From: Methylophaga thalassica
Lineage (GTDB): Bacteria > Pseudomonadota > Gammaproteobacteria > Nitrosococcales > Methylophagaceae
Direction: 5' to 3'
Assembly: GCF_030159795.1 (NCBI RefSeq)
Contig: NZ_BSND01000006.1
Location: 209,373 to 273,372 of the forward strand
Length of the DNA: 64,000 nucleotides
Every line of letters begins with the position of its first letter. Position 1 is the stretch's first letter. Of the stretch, positions 6,824 through 15,784 are shown in pieces. The notes under the pieces are model-generated. The model had not been told where the DNA came from. It ran no database searches and saw only the letters and a program-made list of their open reading frames with translations. Made by a program: the position numbers and the translations under genes.

Positions 6824-9232
6824 ATTTTCTTCACCAATACTTTGAAGTAGTGCCGAATATTGATCGGGGTCCTTCTCTTGGATTTTTCGCAAAATGAATG
6901 CTGCTGTGGTCTTCATCTCTGGAACATCAATTGGTAAAACGCTTCGCTCAAATACACCCGCCAAATGAGAAAACTCGTTGTTAATTCGATCCGTAAGTGA
7001 TGCGGCCAATGCATCTTCTCCGAAAAATCGCGCCAATTTGTCATCTTTCTCTACAGCATTGGGGTATTTGTAGTACAAGAATGCTTCAAGGAACTTACGG
7101 GCGTTGTTCCCAAAATTGTAGTAGCAGTCATGGTTTTCATTACACTCAATTTGCGCGTGGGCACATTTGTAAATTTGATGGAACAAGAAATTGAATTCTG
7201 TGACGTAGTTCTTCAGATACCGAGGCATCAATGTAATGTCACTGACTTGTTCCGTTCGGTTAATGATGAAATATTGAGATTTGTTTTTGGCCAAAGCACC
7301 CGGAAGCCTCTTCAGGTACTTCAAAAAGTCCAGGTTATGGGTCGAAACAAACAACTGCTTAAAACGGTCGCGTTCTTTTAGCTCTCCTCCATCTTCATAT
7401 TTCTCAGGCGAGACAATCTTTGCATTGATCAGGCTGTAAACAAAAAAGATATGGTTTGCATCCAAGCTGGAAATGGGGTCATCAATCCAGATGATCGGCT
7501 GATTGCCTTTAGTCTCAATATCCTCAAGTTTTGCCATGAAGTAACAGAAAGCAATCAGGCTGCATTCGCCCTCGCTAAGATGGAAAGCTTTTTTGTCGTT
7601 TCGTGTTACCTCAAACCTGTATCCGGACGACGCGTCACCCGGGGTTTCTTCAATGGCTTTGAGTGAGAGAGACTGGTGGCCGAAAAAATTGTTCAGATAA
7701 TCGTTTACCCGGTCAGCTCCCTTGCTTTCATCTTTTAGCTGGGCCTTCAGTTCATTGATCTTTTCTCGTTTTGCATCAACTTTTTCTTTTGCGGTATTTT
7801 TATCTTCCTCCGCTTTGCCCATAGCTTCATTCAGTGCCTCAATGGCCGTACACTCATCTCCATATTTAATGTCGTTTATGAATGTATAGACTTCATGGAG
7901 GCGGAGAGCCGCACGAGCTTCAGATTGGTCAGCGCTTAGTGAAGCTGTAAACTGGTTGGATTCGTTTCTGAGCTGCTCATACGAATCCCTGCTCGCATTC
8001 AGATCTTCTTCAACAGACTCAGGTGTTTTAAACTCAAGAGGCGCAAAAATGTCATCTCTTCGTTTTTCGACCTGTTCTTTTATGGAGTCCAGGCTCTGAC
8101 TGTAAGACGTTGATAAGGTCGACAACTGTTCTGCCAATGAATCCAAGTCGGCTGTAAAGTTAGAGTAGAAATCCGAGTTTTTGATTTTCAGTAGATTAGG
8201 AACCCGTGCTCGCTCACGTTCAATCGATCCAAGCAGGGATTCCAATGCTTGACGAAGCTCTTCAGACTCCTGATTAAAATGCTTGTCCAGTTTCTCCCAC
8301 AAATCTTCAGGGAGGTCGCTGCCACAAAATGCGCACTTATCTCTTTTCTTTTGATGGTGGCCCCGACCAGTTCTCACCCACGAAGCCAAAGCCGCATCGT
8401 TTAGCAATTCCTGAATTGGATCAGATGCCTGGATCTTTTTTTCAAGGAGCTCTTTAGCCTTTAAAGTGATCGCAGTGTATTGAAGGTTAAATGATGATGA
8501 TTCTGAGATCTCCGTTTTGGGTTCTTCTCTAAGGAGGTCGTGAAACTTGCCCACCTGCTCATCAGTAGGCGGAGAATAGGTGTCTTTGGTAATAGTCGAG
8601 ATGTCTTTTTTTATTTTGGTAACATTGTAGATGGCATCACCAAACGCTTTATTGTGTTTAATTCCAGTGCCTGCCTTATTAGCTTTATCACTTAGCTTTT
8701 TCTCCAATTCTGAAGACTTGTCGCCATGGGCCTTTTGGGCTCTTTTGAATTTTTCATCAGCCCCGAGGAGTTCTCCTATCAGTCCAGACTTGTCCTCTTC
8801 GCCACCAAGTTCGGCTTCATGCTTCTCAATTTCTTCCTCAAGCTTTGTGTTGTCTTCACCCAAGATGGCGAATGAATTGATGGTCTGCTCGTCGTCAACA
8901 ATGAAGCGCAGGTTGTCCCGGACAAAGTCCTCATTGAAAACCCGAACGACCTGACCATGACGGGTTAGTGAGTTTTGTGAGGCAGTGCTGCCGCCATCAA
9001 AAGACAATTGAAATTCAGGTGAACTATATTTGTCTGAGATTAAGCTGGTTTCGAGAGCTCTAAAAATCCGAGATAGCGTTGTTTTGCCAGAATAGTTACG
9101 GCCATAAAAAATGTTGATCTTTTTAAACTCAGCGATGTTGTTGCCGCCATCTCGTACAGATGTCGCCCATCGAAAGTCCTGAAAAACTGCCATGTTTTTG
9201 ATCGAATCAATCTTCTTAATTTCGCCGCTCAT
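6773..9232 (-). CDS. rloC: RloC/PrrC-like AAA_13 ABC ATPase, candidate anticodon nuclease
   Basis: 819 residues. Walker A is GRNYSGKT (44-51), the ABC signature LSEGE is at 552-556, Walker B IIWIDD is at 580-585, and FVSTHN gives the H-loop. Between the two ATPase halves run long coiled coils split by CAFC (C300 and C303), the position and form of a Rad50-like zinc hook. C-terminal residues R712, E716 (RKFLE) and H756 (NEFSH) reproduce the R-x3-E...H pattern that I recall as the catalytic triad of PrrC-type nucleases (R320, E324, H356). RloC proteins combine these three parts and cut tRNA anticodon loops after DNA damage or phage infection. No type I or III restriction genes accompany it. A non-nuclease AAA_13 ATPase remains possible. 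Confidence 0.7.
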   Translation of the reverse strand: MSGEIKKIDSIKNMAVFQDFRWATSVRDGGNNIAEFKKINIFYGRNYSGKTTLSRIFRALETSLISDKYSSPEFQLSFDGGSTASQNSLTRHGQVVRVFNEDFVRDNLRFIVDDEQTINSFAILGEDNTKLEEEIEKHEAELGGEEDKSGLIGELLGADEKFKRAQKAHGDKSSELEKKLSDKANKAGTGIKHNKAFGDAIYNVTKIKKDISTITKDTYSPPTDEQVGKFHDLLREEPKTEISESSSFNLQYTAITLKAKELLEKKIQASDPIQELLNDAALASWVRTGRGHHQKKRDKCAFCGSDLPEDLWEKLDKHFNQESEELRQALESLLGSIERERARVPNLLKIKNSDFYSNFTADLDSLAEQLSTLSTSYSQSLDSIKEQVEKRRDDIFAPLEFKTPESVEEDLNASRDSYEQLRNESNQFTASLSADQSEARAALRLHEVYTFINDIKYGDECTAIEALNEAMGKAEEDKNTAKEKVDAKREKINELKAQLKDESKGADRVNDYLNNFFGHQSLSLKAIEETPGDASSGYRFEVTRNDKKAFHLSEGECSLIAFCYFMAKLEDIETKGNQPIIWIDDPISSLDANHIFFVYSLINAKIVSPEKYEDGGELKERDRFKQLFVSTHNLDFLKYLKRLPGALAKNKSQYFIINRTEQVSDITLMPRYLKNYVTEFNFLFHQIYKCAHAQIECNENHDCYYNFGNNARKFLEAFLYYKYPNAVEKDDKLARFFGEDALAASLTDRINNEFSHLAGVFERSVLPIDVPEMKTTAAFILRKIQEKDPDQYSALLQSIGEENAQQSGAPDVLPSAGDL

Positions 9233-9673
9233 GCCTGCTCCTGTTTATGATGCCCAACAGTCTGTTTTATGAGGCCAATGGCTTCATAATAAATATTAAA
9301 GAAGTCGCTTTATAATTCAGATTTATTATTAAATCTCTGATTTTAAAAGATATCGCGATTAATTTTCTTGAGAAATAGAGCCAAACACGTGAAACAGATT
9401 GGGAAAATAGAGCCACGTTTTTATTGTCTGTGGAATGAAGGTATTTTAGGAGTGAGGCATCTACCATCAAAGGAACTCCATTTATCATTTCATTAAATCC
9501 ATTTGTACAACTAGCCGTTATTACTGAAAAGCGTATGACGCAAAAATATCAGCTGACTCGAATAGTACAACGGTCACTTTTCCTTGTCGATTAGAGACTT
9601 AATATAAATAAGCCCCGATGATAAAAACCAGTCGGGGCTTGAGACGTGTCATTAGATATCACAAACGAAATGT
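9233..9673. other. Intergenic region upstream of the RloC-like gene
   Basis: Contains a GTTGGGC heptamer on the minus strand (plus 9252-9258), 20 bases before the nuclease start, matching an integron core site and the mirror of the box at its 3' end. A ribosome-like AGGAG follows on the minus strand. A 73-codon minus-strand frame (9267-9488) has no features and is not called. The left-to-right remainder holds the esterase terminator at 9607-9640. Confidence 0.5.
9607..9640 (-). terminator. Terminator of the esterase/receptor operon
   Basis: AAGCCCCGA (9610-9618) pairs perfectly with TCGGGGCTT (9632-9640) around a 13-base loop, 34 bases beyond the stop of the esterase gene on the minus strand. 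The following minus-strand sequence is T/A-rich rather than a clean T-run. Confidence 0.65.
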
Positions 9674-10516
9674 TTAGCGAAGCCTTGGATTAAACGCTTG
9701 CCGTAACACTCGGTGAGCAATGGTGACGGGTAAGGACATATGATCTTCCCCTTCTTGCAGGTAATAGGCACTTCGGAAACCATAGGCTGACAGGGCTTTC
9801 ATTCGATCTGCCAGCAGCTCAATATCCTGCCGTTCCTGCACATCATCGCCCTCTGCCACTAGCAGATACAGACTCTTGTCGACCAGTGATACATCACCCC
9901 CTTTCACTTGTTTCATAAACGTTTGCTCATGCGGCATGAGATAACGATGTGCCCACCACAGGCTGGGGCTGGAGACGATGTAATGTTGGAACAGGGTTGG
10001 CTGGGTGTACAGCGCATAAAGGGCAAACATGCCACCGAAAGAATGACCATAGAGTGATTGCCGTTCTTGGTTAATGTCATAACGACGAGCGATTTCAGGC
10101 TGTAAGATGTTTTTTAAGAAGTCGATAAATTCGTCCTGCCCACCTTGTGGTGGGTCATTCACCTCTTTGAGTACAGGGGGTGAAAAATCATAAGAACGTC
10201 GATAAAAATCAAACGGCTTATCGGTGGGATAAGCCACCGCCACAATCAGTGTGTCGGCATAATCTGATTCCATTCGTTTGGCATCATGAAACGCAGCAAA
10301 CACGGAGTTACCATCCAGAATATAAAGCACTGGCATAGGCTCATAGGGAGTTTGGTTTTCAGGCAAGCTCACCATAATCTGATAATCCTGCCCTACTTTG
10401 TTTTTCAGGGTGAATTGCTCAGTGGCTGGTAAAGAAACGGGTTGAGCCACTACCTGCAAAGGCAGGTAGCAGCACATGACGATGAAAAATTTAAGTATCT
10501 GTCTTAATCTCACCAT
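9674..10516 (-). CDS. Periplasmic alpha/beta-hydrolase, IroE/Fes-type siderophore esterase
   Basis: 280 residues with a signal peptide (about 1-25, FFIVMCCYLPLQVVAQ). The core contains VLYILDGNSVF, nucleophile elbow GHSFGG (S159), PSLWW and EGEDHMSLP with the probable catalytic histidine H259, which is the pattern of the putative-esterase family that includes IroE. It starts 5 bases after the receptor gene stop, so the two are translated from one message. The likely job is hydrolysis of an imported or periplasmic ferric siderophore; the natural ester is unknown. Confidence 0.75.
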   Translation of the reverse strand: MVRLRQILKFFIVMCCYLPLQVVAQPVSLPATEQFTLKNKVGQDYQIMVSLPENQTPYEPMPVLYILDGNSVFAAFHDAKRMESDYADTLIVAVAYPTDKPFDFYRRSYDFSPPVLKEVNDPPQGGQDEFIDFLKNILQPEIARRYDINQERQSLYGHSFGGMFALYALYTQPTLFQHYIVSSPSLWWAHRYLMPHEQTFMKQVKGGDVSLVDKSLYLLVAEGDDVQERQDIELLADRMKALSAYGFRSAYYLQEGEDHMSLPVTIAHRVLRQAFNPRLR

Positions 10517-10521
10517 CAGAC

Positions 10522-12918
10522 TTACCAGTTGTAGTTAAAGCTGGCGATGACTTTACGACCAATACCGCGGTAGCAATAGCCATACTCACAGGTGTCGTAT
10601 TCGTTATTGAACAAATTCGTGGCATTGATAGCGACGGTTGCCCCGCGAACCCACTGCGTCAGGTCATAGGAGGTGCGTGCATCAACGATGGTGTAAGCGC
10701 CATTTTTCTGCGTATTATCACTGGTACTATATGACTCACCAACCCAACGTACACCACCACCGACTTTCCAATCCGTCGTCATAGGGTAGTTTGTCCATAA
10801 TGAGGCCATGTGTCTGGGTATACCAACAAACTGTTTACCTTCATCGCCATCATTACTTTTTGTCACTTTGGCACTCTGATAGGTATAACTGGCAACAAGT
10901 TGTAGCCCTGACTCCCATTGAGTATTCGCTTCTAATTCAAGACCTCTAACCTGTTTCTCACCTTTTTGAATCTGGTTATTGATGTCATTCGGGTCTTGCG
11001 TCAACACATTTTGCTGTGTCAGATCAAAGATGCTGGCAGTAAAAAAGCTATCCAAGCCGACTGGCTTATATTTAAGCCCAACGTCCCATTGCTCACCTTC
11101 TGTTGGCTTGTACTGCTGGCCATTTACGTTACTACTAAAAGTAGCAATATATGAGGTCGCATAGCTGATATATGGACTAATACCATTATCAAAGGCGTAG
11201 AGTAAACCGGCACTGCCTGTTGTTTGTTGATCATCCAGGCTTGTTCGCGTTTGGGCTAAATAATCATGCGTTTCTTTTTCAACCTTGTCATGACGCAAAC
11301 CAAGCGATAGACGCCAGTTATTAAGCGCGATTTGATCTTGCACGTACAGCCCGACTTGCTCACCTTCATTTTTATCGTTTGAGATCAATGTCGATGGACG
11401 AGAGATAGACTGACGGTAGTCAGGGTTTAACATGTCGATGGTCGGGGCATCGCCATAGGCGTATCTGACACGACTATTTACTTGATAGTAGTCGAGCCCA
11501 GTTAATAATTTATGACTCAACATGGCCGTAGAGAATTGGCTTTTGAGCGACGTATCCATCACCAGATTATGCATATCCTCATAGACACCATAAGCGGTTC
11601 TATCGAGCGTATGACCGTCTGCGTTTAAGGTGCCATCTGCATACTGGTTTGTTGTATCCACATAGCTATAGCGAGCATTCTGACGTAAGGTAAATGTGTC
11701 ATTAATACGGTGCTCAAATTCATAACCCACAGATGTTTGCGTCTGTAGTAACTTATCGAAATCCACATCACCACCCCAAAAATCGGTGACATGTTCACCA
11801 TCAATGGCGAAAGGTCGCGGTGAACCTGCTGTTTCATAGCGTTGACGTTGTGCCAACAAGGTCAGGCTGGTGTCATCATTAGGACGCCAGGTTAATGAAG
11901 GGGCAAAATACAGGTTGTCATCTATCACCCCGACAATGTCTGAACGACTTTTACGCGCCAGCCCGACAACGCGATAGGTCCATTCATCGGTGTCACCCAC
12001 TTTACCGGCAAAATCAAACTGCCCTTGGTAGTGATCATCGGTCCCTGCTTGTACTTCTACTTCATGAATAGCTTCGGCTGTTGGGCGTTTGCTGACACGG
12101 TTGACCAAACCACCTGGGCTGATTTGCCCGAATAAAACAGAGTCCGGCCCTTTAACGACATCAATTCGCTCCAAACCATATGGCTCTGTGCGTAAATAAG
12201 ACAGCCAGCCAGAATTCGACTGACGTAAACCATCCCGGTAATCGGCATCAGTGGTGACATCAAACCCGCGAATTGTGATCTGATCAAAGCGTGGGTCATA
12301 ACCCGAGTTACCGATTCTTACCCCTGCGACATAGGCCACGGCATCTTCAACGGTTTGCACTTTACGGTCTTTAATTTGATCCGCTGTGACCACGGTGACG
12401 GAACGAGGCGTTTCAATCAGTGGTGTGTCCGTTTTGGTGGCTGAAGCAGTACGTGTCGCTAAATAGCCATCCACTGGACTGGTGGCCGTTTCACTCACGC
12501 CATCAGCATCGATATTGACCACCGGCAAATCCACGCCAGCTTCTGAACCATCTGTGACTTGTTTTACGGTGTAGCTGGTGGCGGATGTTTTTATGGCAAC
12601 TAAACCATGAGATGACAACAAACGTTGCAAGCCTGTCTGTACATCGACACTCGCTACCAGGCCGTTGCTACGTTTGTTCGCCGTGATTTGTGAATTCACG
12701 GACAGATCAATATTCGCAGCTAGAGCAAAGCGGTTTAATACTTGATCAAGTGGCCCAGCAGCAATATTAAATGCCTGAGTGGAAGCTTGTAATGTTTCGG
12801 CATGAGCTTGGTCTGAGACGGTGATAACCGCTGAGCCAATGGCTACCGCCATCATTACGCTTAAGGGTAAAACTTTAAAAACGTATCGACTCTGGCTAGA
12901 TGTTTTCAGGTAGGACAT
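10522..12918 (-). CDS. TonB-dependent siderophore receptor with STN signalling domain (FhuA/FpvA type)
   Basis: 798 residues: signal peptide (1-40, ending QAHA), STN domain (about 47-112, QAFNIAAGPLDQVLNRFALA), plug (about 150-280, DTPLIETPRSVTVVTADQIK) and a 22-strand barrel ending in FNYNW. The final loop CEYGYCYRGIGR has the paired cysteines seen in FhuA/FoxA/FpvA-like hydroxamate-type receptors. STN domains contact FecR to report ligand binding, and a FecI-FecR-FecR set starts 258 bases away on the opposite strand. AGAGG precedes the ATG. Ligand: probably a ferric siderophore, exact type unknown. Confidence 0.88.
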   Translation of the reverse strand: MSYLKTSSQSRYVFKVLPLSVMMAVAIGSAVITVSDQAHAETLQASTQAFNIAAGPLDQVLNRFALAANIDLSVNSQITANKRSNGLVASVDVQTGLQRLLSSHGLVAIKTSATSYTVKQVTDGSEAGVDLPVVNIDADGVSETATSPVDGYLATRTASATKTDTPLIETPRSVTVVTADQIKDRKVQTVEDAVAYVAGVRIGNSGYDPRFDQITIRGFDVTTDADYRDGLRQSNSGWLSYLRTEPYGLERIDVVKGPDSVLFGQISPGGLVNRVSKRPTAEAIHEVEVQAGTDDHYQGQFDFAGKVGDTDEWTYRVVGLARKSRSDIVGVIDDNLYFAPSLTWRPNDDTSLTLLAQRQRYETAGSPRPFAIDGEHVTDFWGGDVDFDKLLQTQTSVGYEFEHRINDTFTLRQNARYSYVDTTNQYADGTLNADGHTLDRTAYGVYEDMHNLVMDTSLKSQFSTAMLSHKLLTGLDYYQVNSRVRYAYGDAPTIDMLNPDYRQSISRPSTLISNDKNEGEQVGLYVQDQIALNNWRLSLGLRHDKVEKETHDYLAQTRTSLDDQQTTGSAGLLYAFDNGISPYISYATSYIATFSSNVNGQQYKPTEGEQWDVGLKYKPVGLDSFFTASIFDLTQQNVLTQDPNDINNQIQKGEKQVRGLELEANTQWESGLQLVASYTYQSAKVTKSNDGDEGKQFVGIPRHMASLWTNYPMTTDWKVGGGVRWVGESYSTSDNTQKNGAYTIVDARTSYDLTQWVRGATVAINATNLFNNEYDTCEYGYCYRGIGRKVIASFNYNW

Positions 12919-13131
12919 ATCAACCTCTTAGTGAATAAATTGTCTTTACCTGTACTTCGATTGAACAAACAAAAACCCGTAAAGAAATTTTCATTTTTTG
13001 GAAAATAATTTTTAACACTATGAAAACACATTGGTTTTAAGAAAAGTAAACCTGCCTAGTAACGGATAAATAACAATGTCACAGGAAGATTTTCAGATAT
13101 GTAAAAAAACTTGATCAGCAGGTCTTTAAAC

Positions 13132-13150
13132 GATAATGTATCTCATTATC
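13132..13150 (+). promoter_or_regulatory. Fur box upstream of fecI
   Basis: GATAATGTATCTCATTATC has perfect 7-base arms around a 5-base centre and ends 25 bases before the sigma factor ATG. It matches the Fur consensus closely and implies iron repression of the FecI-FecR-FecR unit. Confidence 0.85.
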
Positions 13151-13175
13151 AAATGTAAGTCATTGTTTTCTACTC

Positions 13176-13676
13176 ATGTCTCAACACAATATTGAAACCT
13201 TATATCGGGAGCACCATAGCTGGTTACATCGCTGGCTGCGTGGCCGTTTGGGATGTGAACATAGTGCGGCAGATATCGCTCACGACACCTATATTAAGGT
13301 GATGCTGTCTAATACGATTCCGACAGATGATCAGCCGCGGCGCTATCTCACTCGTATTGCCAAAAGTCTGGTCATTGATCTGTTTCGGCGGCGACAAATT
13401 GAGGCGGCTTATCTGGAAACTGTTCGCCACCTTCCAGAACAAGAGATACCTAGTGAAGAAACTCAGCATATTGTGGTGGAAACTTTGCTGGAAATTGACC
13501 AAATGCTGCAAACCCTGCCGAATCATGTACGCCAGGCGTTTTTAATGAGAAAGCTGGATGGTATGAGTTATCGGGAGATTGCCGCCGTCATGAATGTTTC
13601 AGTTTCCTCAGTAGAAAAGTACGTGGCCAAAGCATTAACCGCGTGTTTTCTGAATAGTATGAAAGTGCCATCATGA
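13176..13676 (+). CDS. fecI: FecI-family ECF sigma factor
   Basis: 166 residues. Region 2 (about 5-75) includes YREHHSWLHRWLRGRLGC, ADIAHDTYIKV and LVIDLFRRR; region 4 (about 105-160) includes LPNHVRQAFLMRKLDGMSYREIA and VSSVEKYVAKAL. FecI sigmas direct RNA polymerase to receptor promoters when FecR is activated from the cell surface. The stop overlaps the ATG of the first FecR gene. It stands behind a near-perfect Fur box and between two STN-bearing receptors, one on each side. Confidence 0.92.
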   Translation: MSQHNIETLYREHHSWLHRWLRGRLGCEHSAADIAHDTYIKVMLSNTIPTDDQPRRYLTRIAKSLVIDLFRRRQIEAAYLETVRHLPEQEIPSEETQHIVVETLLEIDQMLQTLPNHVRQAFLMRKLDGMSYREIAAVMNVSVSSVEKYVAKALTACFLNSMKVPS

Positions 13677-14638
13677 GTGCATCACCGTACCCAAGCTCAG
13701 ACATTATCGAAACGGCGGCATCATGGATGGCCAGATTGTGGGCAGAGGATGCCAGTCCTGAAGATAAACAGGCTTGCGAGCATTGGCGTAAGCAAAGTCC
13801 AGAGCATGAACAAGCCTGGCAAGTCTTAATCTCCATGTCTGAGCGCTTTGAACGCTTACCCAAACATGCTGCCAACAGTGCTTTGCTGACATCGAAACAG
13901 AATAGTCGTCGCCAGTTTTTACAGTGGGTGGGGATATTTATTGGCTCAGCCAGTGTGGGCTTTAGTATCCACAAAACCGATGTCTGGCAACAAGCCATGT
14001 CTGACTACAGCACTGGTATTGGTGAAACACGAGAAGTGCACTTAGCAGATGGCAGTCATCTGCAACTGAATACCGATACGGCTATTGATGTTGTGTTTAA
14101 TGGCAAACAACGCCTGATTCATCTCAATCAGGGTGAAGTGTTTATTTCTACGGGTCATGCCGCCGAGTTTGTTAATCAGCCATTTATTCTGATGACGGCA
14201 CAAGGTCAGATAGAAGCACTGGGCACCCAATTTAATGTTAGACAAGACGCCAATGTCACCGAAGTAACCGTAATTCAGGACCGTGTGTTAATCCATCACG
14301 CTCAGCAGCAACTCACTTTAAACGCAGGTGAAAGAATGCGTTTTAATGAGCATCAACTTGCAGAGAAAGTGACAGCGGATCCGACCATCACCAGTTGGAG
14401 ACAACATAAACTGGTCGCCGAACAAATGCCGGTGTCACAATTCATTAATGAGCTATCACGTTATCGCTCAGGCATTTTACGCTGTGATGACGCGGTCGCC
14501 GATCTGAAGGTTAGCGGGGTTTTTCCACTCAATGACACGGATAAAGCCTTGCAACAAATGGCACAGGCCCTCCCCGTCTCGATTCATTCACGCACACGCT
14601 ATTGGGTCACAATTGTGCCGAGAGAAACAAGTCTATGA
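13673..14638 (+). CDS. fecR: FecR-family anti-sigma regulator, first of a tandem pair
   Basis: 321 residues. The N-terminal cytoplasmic DUF4880 region (ETAASWMARLWAEDASPEDK, about 12-31) is followed by a membrane helix near 82-100, a FecR domain (about 112-205, STGIGETREVHLADGSHLQL) and a C-terminal STN-like region (SRYRSGILRCDD, SGVFPLNDTDKAL). It overlaps fecI by ATGA, and its own stop overlaps the next fecR by ATGA, so all three are translationally coupled. It passes receptor signals to FecI. Confidence 0.9.
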   Translation: MSASPYPSSDIIETAASWMARLWAEDASPEDKQACEHWRKQSPEHEQAWQVLISMSERFERLPKHAANSALLTSKQNSRRQFLQWVGIFIGSASVGFSIHKTDVWQQAMSDYSTGIGETREVHLADGSHLQLNTDTAIDVVFNGKQRLIHLNQGEVFISTGHAAEFVNQPFILMTAQGQIEALGTQFNVRQDANVTEVTVIQDRVLIHHAQQQLTLNAGERMRFNEHQLAEKVTADPTITSWRQHKLVAEQMPVSQFINELSRYRSGILRCDDAVADLKVSGVFPLNDTDKALQQMAQALPVSIHSRTRYWVTIVPRETSL

Positions 14639-15585
14639 CACAGCCTCTCACTAAAACCGACCCGATCAATCAAGCTTGTATTTGGGCGGCACGACTGTGG
14701 GCAGATGATGCATCTGAGCAGGATAAGCATAACTTTCAGCAGTGGCTTGAAGCTGACCCTATTCATGAAAAAGCATGGCAACAAGTGTTAAACCTGCAAC
14801 AGCAATTTAACGCGGTGCCCGACAGACATGTCGGCAGCAAAGTTTTACAACATCGTAGCGGTATCAGTCGTCGCCAACTGCTAACAGTGGCTGGTGTTGG
14901 CATCGGTGTCGGAGCAATCAGCATGGATCGCTGGTTGCCTTCACAGGTGAATGGCACTTCTTATGTCACGGCCAAAGGCGAGATTCGTCATTGGCAATTA
15001 AGCGATGGCACCACATTAGCACTCAATACGGACAGCAAGGTTGATGTTCAATTTGACGCTGTCTCTCGTAAAATCATTTTACTTCATGGTGAAATCTCGA
15101 TTGATACCGGTAAAGATGCCCGGCCTCTGTCAATTGTTAGTCGCGATGGTGTTATAGAGCCACTGGGAACACGTTTCAATGTGCAGCAATCTGAGTTAGA
15201 AACACAGTTAACGGTCTTTGAAGGTCGGGTGAGAATCACACCAACAGAAACACCTGACTTACATACCATAGTTCCTGCTGGTGAAGGTGTTAACTTTTCA
15301 GCAGTCCAAATCGCTCAGCCGTTCCAGGCGGATCCTATCTCGAGCTTATGGCAGGAAGGTAAACTCGCGGTAGCAGATATGCCGTTAAATGAGTTTGTCC
15401 AACAGCTAGCCAGATACCGCACAGGTATTGTTCGCGTTAGCCCCGAACTCAATCGTTTAACGATTACCGGTATTTTTTCTGTACAAGATAGTGATCGCGT
15501 GCTGGAAAAGCTCACTGAAATTTTGCCTGTCAGAGTCAGCTACTTCACTCCTTACTGGGTCAGTATCAAACCACTGACGTCCTAA
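14635..15585 (+). CDS. fecR: FecR-family anti-sigma regulator, second of a tandem pair
   Basis: 316 residues from the ATG at 14635, chosen for its ATGA overlap with the preceding stop rather than the longer frame from 14602. Domain order repeats the first FecR: DUF4880 (INQACIWAARLWADDAS), membrane helix (about 85-100, LLTVAGVGIGVGAISM), FecR domain (LSDGTTLALNTDSKVDV, EPLGTRFNVQ) and STN-like end (LARYRTGIVRVSPEL, ITGIFSVQDSDRVLEKL). It differs clearly from its neighbour across its length, so it is an old paralogue, not a recent copy. The heme receptor starts 200 bases downstream; this FecR is the natural partner of that receptor. Confidence 0.9.
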   Translation: MTQPLTKTDPINQACIWAARLWADDASEQDKHNFQQWLEADPIHEKAWQQVLNLQQQFNAVPDRHVGSKVLQHRSGISRRQLLTVAGVGIGVGAISMDRWLPSQVNGTSYVTAKGEIRHWQLSDGTTLALNTDSKVDVQFDAVSRKIILLHGEISIDTGKDARPLSIVSRDGVIEPLGTRFNVQQSELETQLTVFEGRVRITPTETPDLHTIVPAGEGVNFSAVQIAQPFQADPISSLWQEGKLAVADMPLNEFVQQLARYRTGIVRVSPELNRLTITGIFSVQDSDRVLEKLTEILPVRVSYFTPYWVSIKPLTS

Positions 15586-15784
15586 TTTTTCTGTGGTTAA
15601 CGACTTTCTTAGCTAATCACACCCGTTAAATTTCCCCAATAAAAACAAATGGATAATCACTTCACATGGATCAGCTCGCCTAACAATCAGTTAATGCGAA
15701 TAATTATTATTACGGGTTTTCACTCCACATTCGGTATTACAAGTACAAACCATATTTACTGACTAATACTGAAGGAACTGAAAC

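Noticed and set aside
9267..9488. 73-codon minus-strand frame upstream of the nuclease gene
   Set aside because: No domain, no ribosome site, composition like intergenic DNA.
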